Shown here: positions 40,167-54,377 of the stretch, piece after piece
How positions within the stretch are numbered: position 1 is the first letter of the stretch
How the letters are laid out: every line of letters begins with the position of its first letter
Source of the DNA: Vibrio sp. 16
GTDB lineage: Bacteria; Pseudomonadota; Gammaproteobacteria; Enterobacterales; Vibrionaceae
Direction: 5' to 3'
Assembly (NCBI RefSeq): GCF_963681195.1
Contig: NZ_OY808997.1
Span: forward strand, 2,232,001 to 2,296,000
Length of the DNA stretch: 64,000 bases
Notes under the pieces: model-generated
The model's input: the letters and a program-made list of their open reading frames with translations, nothing else
Databases searched by the model: none
What the model was told of the DNA's origin: nothing
Translations under genes and position numbers: made by a program

Positions 40167-41444
40167 ATGTCATCTGACAATCACCAAGAACTATCCCCTG
40201 AAGAACAATTCCGTCAACAGGCGTTGGATTACCATGCTTACCCAACAGCCGGTAAGATCTCTGTTGAACTAACCAAACCTGCGGAGACCGCAACTGACCT
40301 CGCGTTAGCATACAGCCCAGGTGTAGCGGAGCCCGTTCGTGAGATCGCACAAAACCCAGACAATGTTTACAAATATACGTCTAAAGGCAACATGGTTGCG
40401 GTTATTTCCAACGGTACTGCGATTCTTGGTCTAGGTAACTTAGGTCCGCTGGCCTCAAAACCAGTCATGGAAGGTAAATCACTGCTATTTAAACGCTTCG
40501 CTGGTTTGGACTCGATTGATATTGAAGTCAAACACCGCACTATCGAAGAGTTCGTTGACACTGTCGCTAACATTGCTGACACCTTTGGTGGTATTAACCT
40601 AGAAGACATCAAAGCACCGGATTGCTTCGAAATTGAAAAGCAACTGATTGAACGTTGTGATGTTCCTGTTTTCCACGACGACCAACACGGTACTGCAATT
40701 GTTACTGCGGCGGGCATGCTTAACGCGATCGAGCTACAAGGTAAAAAGCTAGAAGAGGCAACGATCGTTTGTTTGGGCGCAGGTGCTGCCGCTGTGGCTT
40801 GTATGGAGCTACTGATCAAATGTGGCGCGATGCGTGAAAAGATTTATATGCTTGACCGTAAGGGGGTCATTCATACTCGTCGTGACGACCTAAATGAGTA
40901 CAAGCAGCTATTCGCCAACAATACCGATAAACGCACGCTTGAAGATGTGATCGAAGGCGCGGACCTGTTCTTAGGTGTATCTGGTCCTAACCTACTTCCG
41001 GCTGAGGCTCTAAAGTTGATGGCCGATAAACCTGTTGTGTTTGCTTGTTCTAACCCTGATCCAGAGATCAAACCGGAACTGGCGCATGAAGTGCGTGATG
41101 ACCTCATCATGGGTACAGGCCGCTCTGACTATCCAAACCAAGTGAACAACGTTCTTTGCTTCCCATTCATCTTCCGTGGTGCATTGGATGTTCGCGCAAG
41201 TGAAATCAATGATGAAATGAAACTTGCAGCCGTTGATGCGATTCGTCAACTGGCAAAAGAAGAAGTGCCGGCAGAAGTCCTTAAAGCTGCGGGCGTAGAC
41301 CACTTAGAGTTTGGACCAAGCTACATCATTCCAAAACCAATGGATGCTCGCCTACTACCTCGCGTTGCTAAAGCTGTGGCACAAGCGGCCGTTGACTCTG
41401 GCGTTGCACGTATCGATATGCCTGAAGGCTACATGGGAGCGTAA
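40167..41444 (+). CDS. Malic enzyme (short form, MaeB-like)
   Basis: Cytoplasmic decarboxylating malate dehydrogenase giving pyruvate and NAD(P)H. The 425 residues contain the malic enzyme N-domain (YHAYPTAGKISVELTKPAE, LALAYSPGVAEPVREI), the metal/substrate block FGGINLEDIKAPDCFEIE, PVFHDDQHGTAIVTAAGM and the nucleotide motif VCLGAGAAAVACMELL. It corresponds to the N-terminal part of E. coli MaeB but lacks its C-terminal phosphotransacetylase-like domain. It stands alone between rpmE and metJ. Cofactor preference cannot be decided from sequence. Confidence 0.93.
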   Translation: MSSDNHQELSPEEQFRQQALDYHAYPTAGKISVELTKPAETATDLALAYSPGVAEPVREIAQNPDNVYKYTSKGNMVAVISNGTAILGLGNLGPLASKPVMEGKSLLFKRFAGLDSIDIEVKHRTIEEFVDTVANIADTFGGINLEDIKAPDCFEIEKQLIERCDVPVFHDDQHGTAIVTAAGMLNAIELQGKKLEEATIVCLGAGAAAVACMELLIKCGAMREKIYMLDRKGVIHTRRDDLNEYKQLFANNTDKRTLEDVIEGADLFLGVSGPNLLPAEALKLMADKPVVFACSNPDPEIKPELAHEVRDDLIMGTGRSDYPNQVNNVLCFPFIFRGALDVRASEINDEMKLAAVDAIRQLAKEEVPAEVLKAAGVDHLEFGPSYIIPKPMDARLLPRVAKAVAQAAVDSGVARIDMPEGYMGA

Positions 41445-41464
41445 TCGTCACGCCTCTGAAAACC

Positions 41465-41495
41465 AAAAGCCGCTAACCTAAAGTCAGCGGCTTTT
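41465..41495 (+). terminator. Terminator of the malic enzyme gene
   Basis: AAAAGCCGCT and AGCGGCTTTT arms with a loop of about 11 bases run into a T run, 20 bp after the stop. Confidence 0.85.
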
Positions 41496-41572
41496 TAGTA
41501 TCTGAAACAAATCGACGACAGCAAATTAAGAGGTGCGTTTGTTACCAATTATGGACTAACCAAGGCGTGTTT

Positions 41573-41893
41573 TTATTCTTCGTCAAACGCTTCGTATTCG
41601 ATCCCCATTTCTTCCATCAGTTTTTTCACTTCTGCAGGGATATCATCTGGGCGATCTTTTCTTAAATCTTCATCCGTTGGTAGTGGCTGACCGGTATAGG
41701 CATGCAAAAATGCTTCACACAATAACTCACTGTTTGTTGCATGGCGTAGGTTATTAATCTGACGACGAGTACGCTCATCCGTTAATACCTTCAATACTTT
41801 CAATGGAATAGAAACCGTGATCTTCTTTACTTGTTCGCTTTTCTTTCCATGCTCAGCGTATGGGCTTATGTATTCGCCATTCCAGTCTGCCAT
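41573..41893 (-). CDS. metJ: Methionine regulon repressor MetJ
   Basis: Ribbon-helix-helix repressor that binds met boxes with S-adenosylmethionine as corepressor. From the ATG at 41893 it has 106 residues, the family length, beginning [20 protein letters not shown]. The DNA-contacting beta strand KKITVSIPL and the helix [25 protein letters not shown] are strongly conserved. The open frame reaches 42058, but that extra part overlaps the operator. It is divergent from metBL across four met boxes, so it is autoregulated. Confidence 0.98.
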   Translation of the reverse strand: MADWNGEYISPYAEHGKKSEQVKKITVSIPLKVLKVLTDERTRRQINNLRHATNSELLCEAFLHAYTGQPLPTDEDLRKDRPDDIPAEVKKLMEEMGIEYEAFDEE

Positions 41894-41965
41894 TGCGCAC
41901 CTTAATTCATTTTTATGTTTAGTTGAGTAAAGCGCAATTTTAGCGGTATTTATAGCCACAAGCAA

Positions 41966-41997
41966 AGACATATAGACGTCTAGAAGTGTTGACGTCT
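41966..41997. promoter_or_regulatory. MetJ operator (four tandem met boxes) between metJ and metB
   Basis: Four contiguous 8 bp units, AGACATAT, AGACGTCT, AGAAGTGT and TGACGTCT, match the met box consensus AGACGTCT at 5, 8, 5 and 7 positions. They lie about 75 bp before the metJ start and 115 bp before metB, so both promoters can be repressed. Confidence 0.9.
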
Positions 41998-42111
41998 CTA
42001 AAAATGAGAAGTAAAGTGGTGAGATATGGAGATGGAATAACATATATCTAACATCCATCAGGTATATCGTATTCCCTACAAGTTGTCACCACTGTTCGAA
42101 AGGAAACACTT

Positions 42112-43278
42112 ATGAGCGCCCATAAGCCAGCCACCATTGCCGTACGTACTGGTATTGAATCAGACACTCAACACCACGCTGTTGTTCCCCCTATTTACCT
42201 CTCGACAAACTATGGCTTTCCAGCATTTGGTGAAGTTCCTCAGTATGACTATACCCGCTCAGGCAACCCAAACCGCGGCTTACTTGAAACCGCATTGTTT
42301 GAGTTAGAGTCAGGTAAAGGCGCGGTAGTAACAAACTGCGGCACCTCTGCGCTCAACTTATGGGTGTCTGCATTTTTGGGCCCAGATGACCTCATCATCG
42401 CGCCTCATGACTGCTACGGTGGCACATACCGTTTATTCAACACGCGCTCACAAAAAGGTGACTTCAAAGTGCAGTTTGTTGATCAATCGGACGAGCAAGC
42501 GCTCAATGCCGCCATTGCGTTAAATCCGAAACTCATCTTGATTGAAACCCCTTCCAACCCTTTAGTGCGCGTGGTCGATATCGCAAAAGTATGCGCCAAA
42601 GCAAAACAGGTTGGTGCGCTCGTCGGTGTCGACAATACCTTTTTAACACCAGTGTTCCAAAAGCCTCTCGAATTAGGCGCAGACTTCGTTATTCACTCAA
42701 CCACCAAGTACATTAATGGCCACTCAGATGTCATTGGTGGCGTGGTCGTCACTAAAACCGAACAGCATGCAGAGGAGCTTGCTTGGTGGGGCAACTGTAT
42801 CGGCGCGACAGGTACTCCATTTGACAGCTATATGACCCTACGTGGCATACGCACCTTAGGGGCACGCATGAAGGTGCATGAAGAAAGCTCGGCGCAAATC
42901 CTTGAGTACCTCAAAAACCAAGACCTCGTTGGAACCATTTATCATCCGAGTCTTCCGGATCATCCAGGACACGAAATAGCGAAACGACAGCAGTCTGGCT
43001 TTGGCTCTATGCTCAGCTTTGAGTTTGCAGGAAGCTTTGAGCAGCTCAAACACTTCGTTGGCCAGCTCGAACTCTTCTCACTAGCCGAGTCTTTGGGTGG
43101 CGTAGAGAGTTTGATCTGCCACCCAGCTTCGATGACGCACAGAGCGATGGGTGAAGAGGCGCTTGCAGAAGCGGGAGTCACTCATCAGTTGCTCCGCTTG
43201 TCAGTCGGTTTGGAAGATGCCGGTGACCTAATTGCAGACTTAGACCGCGCCTTTAATCAAACCAAGGAGGCATGCTAA
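42112..43278 (+). CDS. metB: Cystathionine gamma-synthase (O-succinylhomoserine (thiol)-lyase)
   Basis: PLP enzyme joining O-succinylhomoserine and cysteine into cystathionine in methionine synthesis. The 388 residues have the PLP lysine K199 in STTKYINGHSDVIGG, YDYTRSGNPNR at the phosphate-binding site, and GGVESLICHPASMTHRAM. The AAGGAAAC ribosome site precedes the ATG. The stop overlaps the metL start (TAATG), giving a coupled metBL operon under MetJ. Confidence 0.97.
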   Translation: MSAHKPATIAVRTGIESDTQHHAVVPPIYLSTNYGFPAFGEVPQYDYTRSGNPNRGLLETALFELESGKGAVVTNCGTSALNLWVSAFLGPDDLIIAPHDCYGGTYRLFNTRSQKGDFKVQFVDQSDEQALNAAIALNPKLILIETPSNPLVRVVDIAKVCAKAKQVGALVGVDNTFLTPVFQKPLELGADFVIHSTTKYINGHSDVIGGVVVTKTEQHAEELAWWGNCIGATGTPFDSYMTLRGIRTLGARMKVHEESSAQILEYLKNQDLVGTIYHPSLPDHPGHEIAKRQQSGFGSMLSFEFAGSFEQLKHFVGQLELFSLAESLGGVESLICHPASMTHRAMGEEALAEAGVTHQLLRLSVGLEDAGDLIADLDRAFNQTKEAC

Positions 43279-45689
43279 TGACTGCTTCTCGTCAGCTGCA
43301 CAAATTTGGCGGCAGTAGCCTCGCCGATCCCGAATGTTACCGCCGCGTAGTCACCATCTTAAAAGAGTACTCTAACAGCGAAGACCTGATTGTCGTCTCT
43401 GCAGCAGGAAAAACCACCAACCGACTGATCGAGTTTATTGAATCCCTCAACAAAGATGGCCGACTAGCGCATGAAGTGCTGCAAAGCCTCCGCCAATTCC
43501 AAACTTCCTTGATTGAAGAGCTGATCGCACCGGACGAACAAGACGCCTTGTTGGCAATACTTCATGATGAGTTTTCAACATTAGGCGAACTGACCGCGCC
43601 ACTCACTGACGCGGAGAAAGCGGCGGTGCTTGGCCACGGTGAAGTATGGTCATCACGCCTCCTAGCGGCACTCCTTAACCAAAGCGACCTAAACGCCGTT
43701 GCACAAGATGCTCGCGCCTTCTTACGAGCAGAGATCGGGACTCAGCCAGAAGTCGACCGAGGTACGTCATACCCGCTATTAAAGGAAGTGTTGGCACAGC
43801 ATGCTCATCACCGAGTGGTGATTACCGGCTTTATGGCGCAAGATAACCACGGCCAAACCGTGCTGCTTGGTAGAAACGGCTCCGATTACTCCGCCACCGT
43901 CATCGGGGCACTGGCTGAAGTCAGCCGAGTGACAATCTGGAGTGATGTTGCAGGGGTATACAGCGCGGATCCACGTATCGTGAGTGATGCATGTTTACTG
44001 CCACTACTCAGACTGGATGAAGCCAGTGAACTCGCTCGTCTCGCTGCCCCTGTGTTGCATAGCAGAACGCTACAACCCGTCGCCCAAAGCGCCATGGATC
44101 TACATCTTCGCTGTAGCTACGAGCCAGAGTCTGGCTCGACTCGCATAGAGCGTGTATTGGCCTCTGGTCGAGGAGCAAAAATCATTTCCTCACTCAGTGA
44201 AGTACTGCTTATCCAACTCAATTTTTCTGCGGGTCATGATTTTTCTCGACTCGAAAAAGAAGTCCTTTCAGGCCTGAAACGCGCTCAGCTTGAGCCATTG
44301 ACCTATGAAGTTCAACACGATCAGCATGCCCTGCGTCTTGCTTACACCGCAGAAATTGCCGGCGGTGCGCTAGAACACCTGCAAGATGCCGCAATCGAAG
44401 CGGAAATTAAACTAAAGGAAGGCTTCTCATTGGTCGCAGCAGTAGGTGCGGGAGTGACCAAAAACGCCAACCACTGCTATGGTTTCTATCAAAAACTGAA
44501 ATCCTCGCCTGTTGAATTTGTTTCTGAATCTCAATCTGGCTTGAGCTTAGTCGCCGTTTTACGCAAAGCCGACACTACTCCGCTGGTAAAAGCTATTCAC
44601 AGCCAGTTGTTCCAAGCTCAAAAACGCGTTGGCATCGCCCTGTGTGGCAAAGGGAACATAGGTTCAAGCTGGCTAACCCTATTTGCTGAACAAAAAACCG
44701 AACTAGAAAAGCGCCGCGGTATGAACTTTGAGTTAGTTGCTGTCATCGACAGCCAAACATATTGGTTTGACCCGCAAGGCATTGATGCCGCTTCAGTGAG
44801 TGCCCGCTTTGACGATGAAGCCACCGAGTACCAACCTGGAGAGTGGATTACCAAGCTTGGCGCGATTCAAGGTTACGATGATGTCGTCGTTTTGGATGTC
44901 ACCGCAAGCAAAGAGCTGGCAAGCCAATATTTGAAAATTGCAGAGCAAGGTATGCATCTAATATCAGCGAACAAAGTCGCGGGTTCGGCTTCAAGCAAAT
45001 ATTATCATCAAGTCCAAGATGCCTTCGCAAAGATAAATCGCCATTGGCTATACAACGCAACTGTCGGTGCAGGACTTCCTATCAACCACACAGTGCGTGA
45101 TTTGCGAGAAAGTGGGGATGATATCCAAGCACTGTCAGGAATCTTCTCTGGAACGCTCTCATGGCTTTTCCAGCAGTATGATGGTTCGGTACCTTTTGCC
45201 GAGTTAGTTGATTTAGCCTGGCAACAAGGCCTTACCGAGCCCGATCCACGCAACGACCTTGATGGTTCGGATGTTATGCGTAAACTGGTTATCCTTGCCC
45301 GTGAAGCAGGGTTAGCCATAGAGCCAGAAGCCGTCAAGGTCGAAAGTCTAGTCCCTGAAGAGTTGGCAGCGCTCTCGCTCGATGACTTTCTAGACAAGAG
45401 TCAATTGCTCAGTGAACTACTTGCGGAACGACTCAAGAAAGCACAGCGTGAAGATAAAGTGCTTCGTTACGTTGCCCGTCTCGAGAAAAATGGCCAAGCG
45501 AGCGTCGGCGTCGAAGCATTAAGCAAAGAACATGCACTGGCTAATCTACTGCCATGTGACAACATTTTCGCGATTGAGAGCAAATGGTACAAAGACAACC
45601 CACTCGTTATCCGTGGACCAGGCGCAGGAAGAGAAGTAACCTCTGGCGCGATTCAATCGGATCTCAATCTACTTTCTAGCCTCCTTTAA
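43278..45689 (+). CDS. metL: Bifunctional aspartokinase II/homoserine dehydrogenase II
   Basis: Fusion enzyme for the first and third steps from aspartate toward methionine. The 803 residues hold an N-terminal aspartokinase (QLHKFGGSSLADPECYRR, VLLGRNGSDYSATVIGALA), a central ACT-like interface (about 310-450) and a C-terminal homoserine dehydrogenase (VGIALCGKGNIGSSWL, NATVGAGLPINHTV, GIFSGTLSWLFQQYD). The ATG at 43278 has GGAGG 7 bases upstream; the ATG at 43272 would lie only one base from that site. It is called MetL rather than ThrA because of its place behind metB and the MetJ boxes. Confidence 0.96.
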   Translation: MTASRQLHKFGGSSLADPECYRRVVTILKEYSNSEDLIVVSAAGKTTNRLIEFIESLNKDGRLAHEVLQSLRQFQTSLIEELIAPDEQDALLAILHDEFSTLGELTAPLTDAEKAAVLGHGEVWSSRLLAALLNQSDLNAVAQDARAFLRAEIGTQPEVDRGTSYPLLKEVLAQHAHHRVVITGFMAQDNHGQTVLLGRNGSDYSATVIGALAEVSRVTIWSDVAGVYSADPRIVSDACLLPLLRLDEASELARLAAPVLHSRTLQPVAQSAMDLHLRCSYEPESGSTRIERVLASGRGAKIISSLSEVLLIQLNFSAGHDFSRLEKEVLSGLKRAQLEPLTYEVQHDQHALRLAYTAEIAGGALEHLQDAAIEAEIKLKEGFSLVAAVGAGVTKNANHCYGFYQKLKSSPVEFVSESQSGLSLVAVLRKADTTPLVKAIHSQLFQAQKRVGIALCGKGNIGSSWLTLFAEQKTELEKRRGMNFELVAVIDSQTYWFDPQGIDAASVSARFDDEATEYQPGEWITKLGAIQGYDDVVVLDVTASKELASQYLKIAEQGMHLISANKVAGSASSKYYHQVQDAFAKINRHWLYNATVGAGLPINHTVRDLRESGDDIQALSGIFSGTLSWLFQQYDGSVPFAELVDLAWQQGLTEPDPRNDLDGSDVMRKLVILAREAGLAIEPEAVKVESLVPEELAALSLDDFLDKSQLLSELLAERLKKAQREDKVLRYVARLEKNGQASVGVEALSKEHALANLLPCDNIFAIESKWYKDNPLVIRGPGAGREVTSGAIQSDLNLLSSLL

Positions 45690-45697
45690 ACCTATCT

Positions 45698-45722
45698 AGG
45701 GCTGTCTCATACAGCCCTTTTT
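45698..45722 (+). terminator. Terminator of metBL
   Basis: AGGGCTGT-ctcat-ACAGCCCT is followed by TTTTT, 9 bp after the metL stop. Confidence 0.9.
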
Positions 45723-45858
45723 CATCCTGACTCGCAAACTCTGTCTAGAATCATAGACAGAGAACTCCAGTAAAGTGAACTTCAATATCGCTCATGTTCA
45801 ACTTGAATAAAATTCATAATTAGATTATTGACATTAAATGGTATTCAAGACATTCTGT

Positions 45859-46825
<967 letters not shown>

Positions 46826-46837
46826 TCGATAAAACGT

Positions 46838-46866
46838 AAAAAGGTTGGCATTCGCCAACCTTTTTT
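46838..46866. terminator. Bidirectional terminator between metF and zapB
   Basis: AAAGGTTGGC-attc-GCCAACCTTT has a T6 run on the plus strand and T5 on the minus. Confidence 0.92.
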
Positions 46867-46893
46867 CAATTCAGTCACAGATAAGTGTTCAAC

Positions 46894-47136
46894 TTACTCG
46901 ACTTCATCCATTTTACCTAGAAGGTTACGGATGCGATCTTGCCATGCAGCATGTTCTTGTTGCATCTGTTGAGCCTTTTGCTCCAATTCTTCGCGGCTAG
47001 AACGTAGCTCATTCGCCTCAAGAGCAAGCTTTTCTTTCTCTTCTTTCAGCTCTTCAACTTCCATCTGTAGCAAAGAAATAGTATCGACTGCTGTTTGGAT
47101 TTTCGCTTCTAGTTGTTCTAGTACTTCAAAAGACAT
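46894..47136 (-). CDS. zapB: Cell division protein ZapB
   Basis: Abundant small coiled-coil protein that stabilises the Z ring through ZapA and links it to MatP. The 80 residues are almost one continuous heptad-repeat helix rich in Glu, Leu and Gln ([20 protein letters not shown] at the start, [12 protein letters not shown] at the end). It is divergent from glpX, as in E. coli, with 293 bp between the starts; that gap carries a TTGACA at 47269 and a TAGAAT at 47385 but no clearly spaced pair. Confidence 0.96.
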   Translation of the reverse strand: MSFEVLEQLEAKIQTAVDTISLLQMEVEELKEEKEKLALEANELRSSREELEQKAQQMQQEHAAWQDRIRNLLGKMDEVE

Positions 47137-47429
47137 CTTAGCCTACCTTTAGTTATTCGTTTATGTGAAGGGCTCTCCACTCAATACCTTCATTCTACTC
47201 AGCCCGAGAATGATAAACACGCCCTATATTCGATATTTTGTGCCATTCGGTCAAAAAAACAGCACAGCTTGACAATCCCCTGACTGAAAGAGATTCAAAG
47301 TGCGAACCCGAGGAATTTCGACGCTGCTTTGATCGAGTTCAATTCAAATTACACGAAATAGCAAACGTTTTCCTGTCATTGTGTTAGAATCCTGCCGATT
47401 TTCTCATTCCCCCTTACTTTGGAGCTATC

Positions 47430-48437
47430 ATGAAACGCGATTTAGCAATGGCATTTTCTCGAGTAACAGAAGGCGCTGCATTAGCAGGCTATAAATGGCT
47501 TGGCCGAGGCGACAAAAACGCCGCCGATGGGGCCGCTGTTGAGGTGATGCGCTCACTGCTCAACAAAACAGAGATCAGTGGTGAAATTGTGATCGGTGAG
47601 GGTGAGATCGATGACGCGCCAATGCTGTATATCGGAGAAAATGTCGGTATCGGGGGCGATGAGGTTGATATTGCAGTCGACCCTATAGAAGGGACGCGTA
47701 TGACCGCAATGGGGCAGTCTAACGCGTTAGCCGTTCTTGCTGCGGGAGAAAAAGGAAGCTTCCTGAAAGCCCCAGATATGTACATGGAGAAACTCGTTGT
47801 TGGTCCTGGCGCAAAAGGCTGTATCGATCTCCATAAGCCATTAAAAGAGAACCTAGAGAATATCGCTCAGGCACTGAACAAAACACTCGACACCTTAGTC
47901 GTCATAACACTCGCGAAGCCACGTCATGATGATGTCATTGCTGAAATGCAATCAATGGGTGTCAGAGTCTTCGCCGTGCCTGATGGTGACGTAGCAGCAT
48001 CGATCCTGACTTGTATGCCAGACAGTGAAGTGGATGCGATGTACTGTGTAGGTGGCGCTCCAGAAGGCGTAGTCTCCGCCGCTGTCATTCGTGCACTGGA
48101 CGGTGATATGAATGGACGACTACTCCCACGACATGAAGTAAAAGGGAATAGCGAAGAAAACCGCATCTACGGTGCTGCAGAGCTAGAACGTTGTGAAGAG
48201 ATGGGTGTTGAAGCGAATGTAGTCTTAAAGATGGAAGACATGGCACGCAGTGATAATGTTGTGTTTTCAGCTACGGGCATCACTAAAGGGGACCTATTAG
48301 AAGGTATTACACGCCAAGGCAATATCGCAACGACAGAAACTCTGTTGATTCGCGGTCGCTGCCGCACGATTCGCCGTATCAAATCAATTCACTACCTTGA
48401 ACGCAAAGACCCAGAAGTCAGAGATATTATTCTCTAA
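47430..48437 (+). CDS. glpX: Fructose-1,6-bisphosphatase class II
   Basis: Metal-dependent gluconeogenic phosphatase converting fructose 1,6-bisphosphate to fructose 6-phosphate. The 335 residues (E. coli GlpX 336) show the GEGEIDDAPMLYIGE metal site, VDPIEGTRMTAMGQ, VPDGDVAASILTC and YCVGGAPEGVVSAAVIR. In E. coli the gene follows glpFK; here it is alone, directly before the rRNA cluster and divergent from zapB. TTTGGAGC is the ribosome site. Confidence 0.97.
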   Translation: MKRDLAMAFSRVTEGAALAGYKWLGRGDKNAADGAAVEVMRSLLNKTEISGEIVIGEGEIDDAPMLYIGENVGIGGDEVDIAVDPIEGTRMTAMGQSNALAVLAAGEKGSFLKAPDMYMEKLVVGPGAKGCIDLHKPLKENLENIAQALNKTLDTLVVITLAKPRHDDVIAEMQSMGVRVFAVPDGDVAASILTCMPDSEVDAMYCVGGAPEGVVSAAVIRALDGDMNGRLLPRHEVKGNSEENRIYGAAELERCEEMGVEANVVLKMEDMARSDNVVFSATGITKGDLLEGITRQGNIATTETLLIRGRCRTIRRIKSIHYLERKDPEVRDIIL

Positions 48438-48462
48438 CTCTCATAGAACATTATGAGTTGAG

Positions 48463-48486
48463 GTCAGCTTCTGCTGGCCTTTTTTG
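48463..48486 (+). terminator. Terminator of glpX
   Basis: AGGTCAGC-ttct-GCTGGCCT (one G-T pair) is followed by T5, 26 bp after the glpX stop. Confidence 0.9.
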
Positions 48487-49022
48487 TATCCGGAACAATT
48501 AGAGAATTGAAAGAATGCGCCTACAATAGGTATAAAGATTTAACCTCGTTGTATCCCTTCCAGAGCCCTCAACATAGTAATGAAAACCTCCGCCTAAACT
48601 TTTCTAATGATTAGCATATGAGCATGAAACAAAGCTTATTGGTATAAGTTCAGCTGTAGGAAAGTTACAGGCCAAATATGTCTTTAGACTGGCGGTCCTG
48701 AGTGGGTAGACTTACATCCAATTAGAGCTCTCTTACACGCGAAGGCAAGTAACGTTTAACAAAGTTTGCTATTCCTCGTTCTTACGGAGCTTGTTCATAA
48801 ACAATCGCAGGCTATTTGGATAATACGGCTGAGACTCATTGGTCAGCACAGAAGTTTTCTTGACCAAGAAACGACGAAAGCCTAGTCGCAAGACTAGGCT
48901 TTCAAATAAGTAGCACAGTGATTGAATTGGTACTCTATTGCCTGGGTGAACGCACGGGCTTGATGGTTCGATATTTCGGTCCGTGAAAAAGTGCGCAGCA
49001 TTTTCGGAAATTTGAAACGTAA
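48487..49022. other. Gene-free interval between glpX and the rRNA cluster
   Basis: About 536 bp in which no frame of useful length, ribosome site or recognisable RNA is visible. It contains a loose inverted repeat TTGGTCA (48839-48845)/TGACCAA (about 48861-48867) and a strong hairpin at 48876-48903. It could be remnant DNA from rearrangement at the end of the rRNA cluster. I could not link it to any known element. Confidence 0.5.
48876..48903. repeat. Perfect 12 bp hairpin resembling the rRNA operon terminator
   Basis: GAAAGCCTAGTC-gcaa-GACTAGGCTTTC. The stem is a near copy of the terminator 120 bp to the right (AGCCCTAGTC/GACTAGGGCT) but without a T run, so it may be a second, degenerate terminator for leftward rRNA transcripts. 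Confidence 0.6.
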
Positions 49023-49050
49023 AAAAGCCCTAGTCTTTCGACTAGGGCTT
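49023..49050 (-). terminator. Terminator of rRNA operon 1
   Basis: AAGCCCTAGTC and GACTAGGGCTT arms with a 4-base loop run into T6 on the minus strand, just beyond tRNA-Asp. Confidence 0.93.
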
Positions 49051-49058
49051 AGTATAAG

Positions 49059-49135
49059 TGGCGGAGTGGACGGGACTCGAACCCGCGACCCCCGGCGTGA
49101 CAGGCCGGTATTCTAACCAACTGAACTACCACTCC
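49059..49135 (-). tRNA. tRNA-Asp (GTC)
   Basis: 77 bases, with a full cloverleaf, anticodon GTC within CCTGTCACG, the TTCGA T-loop and an encoded CCA end. It is distal to 5S in rRNA operon 1 and so is co-transcribed with it. Confidence 0.97.
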
Positions 49136-49176
49136 GCAGTGGCGTACTCGCTACAAGCAAGTGTCCATAATTTAAA

Positions 49177-49294
49177 GCCTGGCGATGTCCTACTCTCACA
49201 TGGGGAAGCCCCACACTACCATCGGCGCTAATTCGTTTCACTTCTGAGTTCGGCATGGAATCAGGTGGGTCCAAATCGCTATGGTCGCCAAGCA
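49177..49294 (-). rRNA. rrf: 5S rRNA, operon 1
   Basis: About 118 bases, from TGCTTGGCGACCATAGCG at the 5' end to CGCCAGGC at the 3' end. The ends may be off by one or two bases. It is identical to the two other 5S copies at 54696 and 60220. Confidence 0.96.
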
Positions 49295-49384
49295 AATTCT
49301 TTAATCTGGAAAGCTGTTTGTGCTCTCAAAACACAATCAAGTAATTCTTGTATCGAGTCCATCAAAACCCTTTGGGTGTTGTAT

Positions 49385-52271
<2,887 letters not shown>

Positions 52272-52570
52272 ATACAACCCCAAAGGGTCTTTGTTACGTA
52301 ACCAAAGTTGTCTGCATTTTTATACATGTGCAGACACGATTTTGCCGGACTCAATTTTTCTTCTACCTTACTTTAGAAAAGTAAGACAAAAGCCAAGAAC
52401 ACTTGAATGTGTTGTATTGGTGTTTGTCTTAAAGACAAACATTGAGAACTTTACAATCAAACTTAAAAGTTTGATTTGTCAGCTTTCCAAATTGTTAAAG
52501 AGCTAGATTTCTAATGAAACCATTTTTAAAGACTCTGCCTTCTATTTAAAGAAAGAAGAACACTTAAAGA
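52272..52570 (-). other. tRNA-Ala to 23S spacer of operon 1 with boxA and hairpins
   Basis: Holds an antitermination boxA (TGCTCTTTAACA-like; plus-strand TGTTAAAGAGCT at 52493-52504). It is followed in the transcript by a 10 bp hairpin at 52455-52476 (AATCAAACTT/AAGTTTGATT), a TGTTTGTC/GACAAACA hairpin near 52421-52442 and a CTTACTTT/AAAGTAAG hairpin near 52368-52388. Confidence 0.8.
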
Positions 52571-52646
52571 TGGTGGAGCTATGCGGGATCGAACCGCAGA
52601 CCTCCTGCGTGCAAGGCAGGCGCTCTCCCAGCTGAGCTATAGCCCC
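52571..52646 (-). tRNA. tRNA-Ala (TGC)
   Basis: 76 bases, anticodon TGC in CTTGCAC, CCA encoded. It lies in the 16S-23S spacer of operon 1, after tRNA-Ile. Confidence 0.98.
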
Positions 52647-52684
52647 GTCAAGGTGTCGATACTGTATGCCAACTTCAAGGAAAT

Positions 52685-52761
52685 TGGTGGGTCTGAGTGG
52701 ACTTGAACCACCGACCTCTCGCTTATCAGGCGAACGCTCTAACCACCTGAGCTACAGACCC
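52685..52761 (-). tRNA. tRNA-Ile (GAT)
   Basis: 77 bases, anticodon GAT in CTGATAAG, CCA encoded. It is the first spacer tRNA of operon 1. Confidence 0.98.
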
Positions 52762-52825
52762 AGTATCGTCTCTAAAACGTATAAACCATCAATCTGTGTG
52801 AACACTCATCGCAATAATCATCGTA

Positions 52826-54377
<1,552 letters not shown>

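Noticed and set aside
48740..48830. Possible integron attC or transposase remnant (GTTTAACAAAG near 48757)
   Set aside because: Only a short GTTTAAC-like resemblance, with no matching partner arm or coding similarity.
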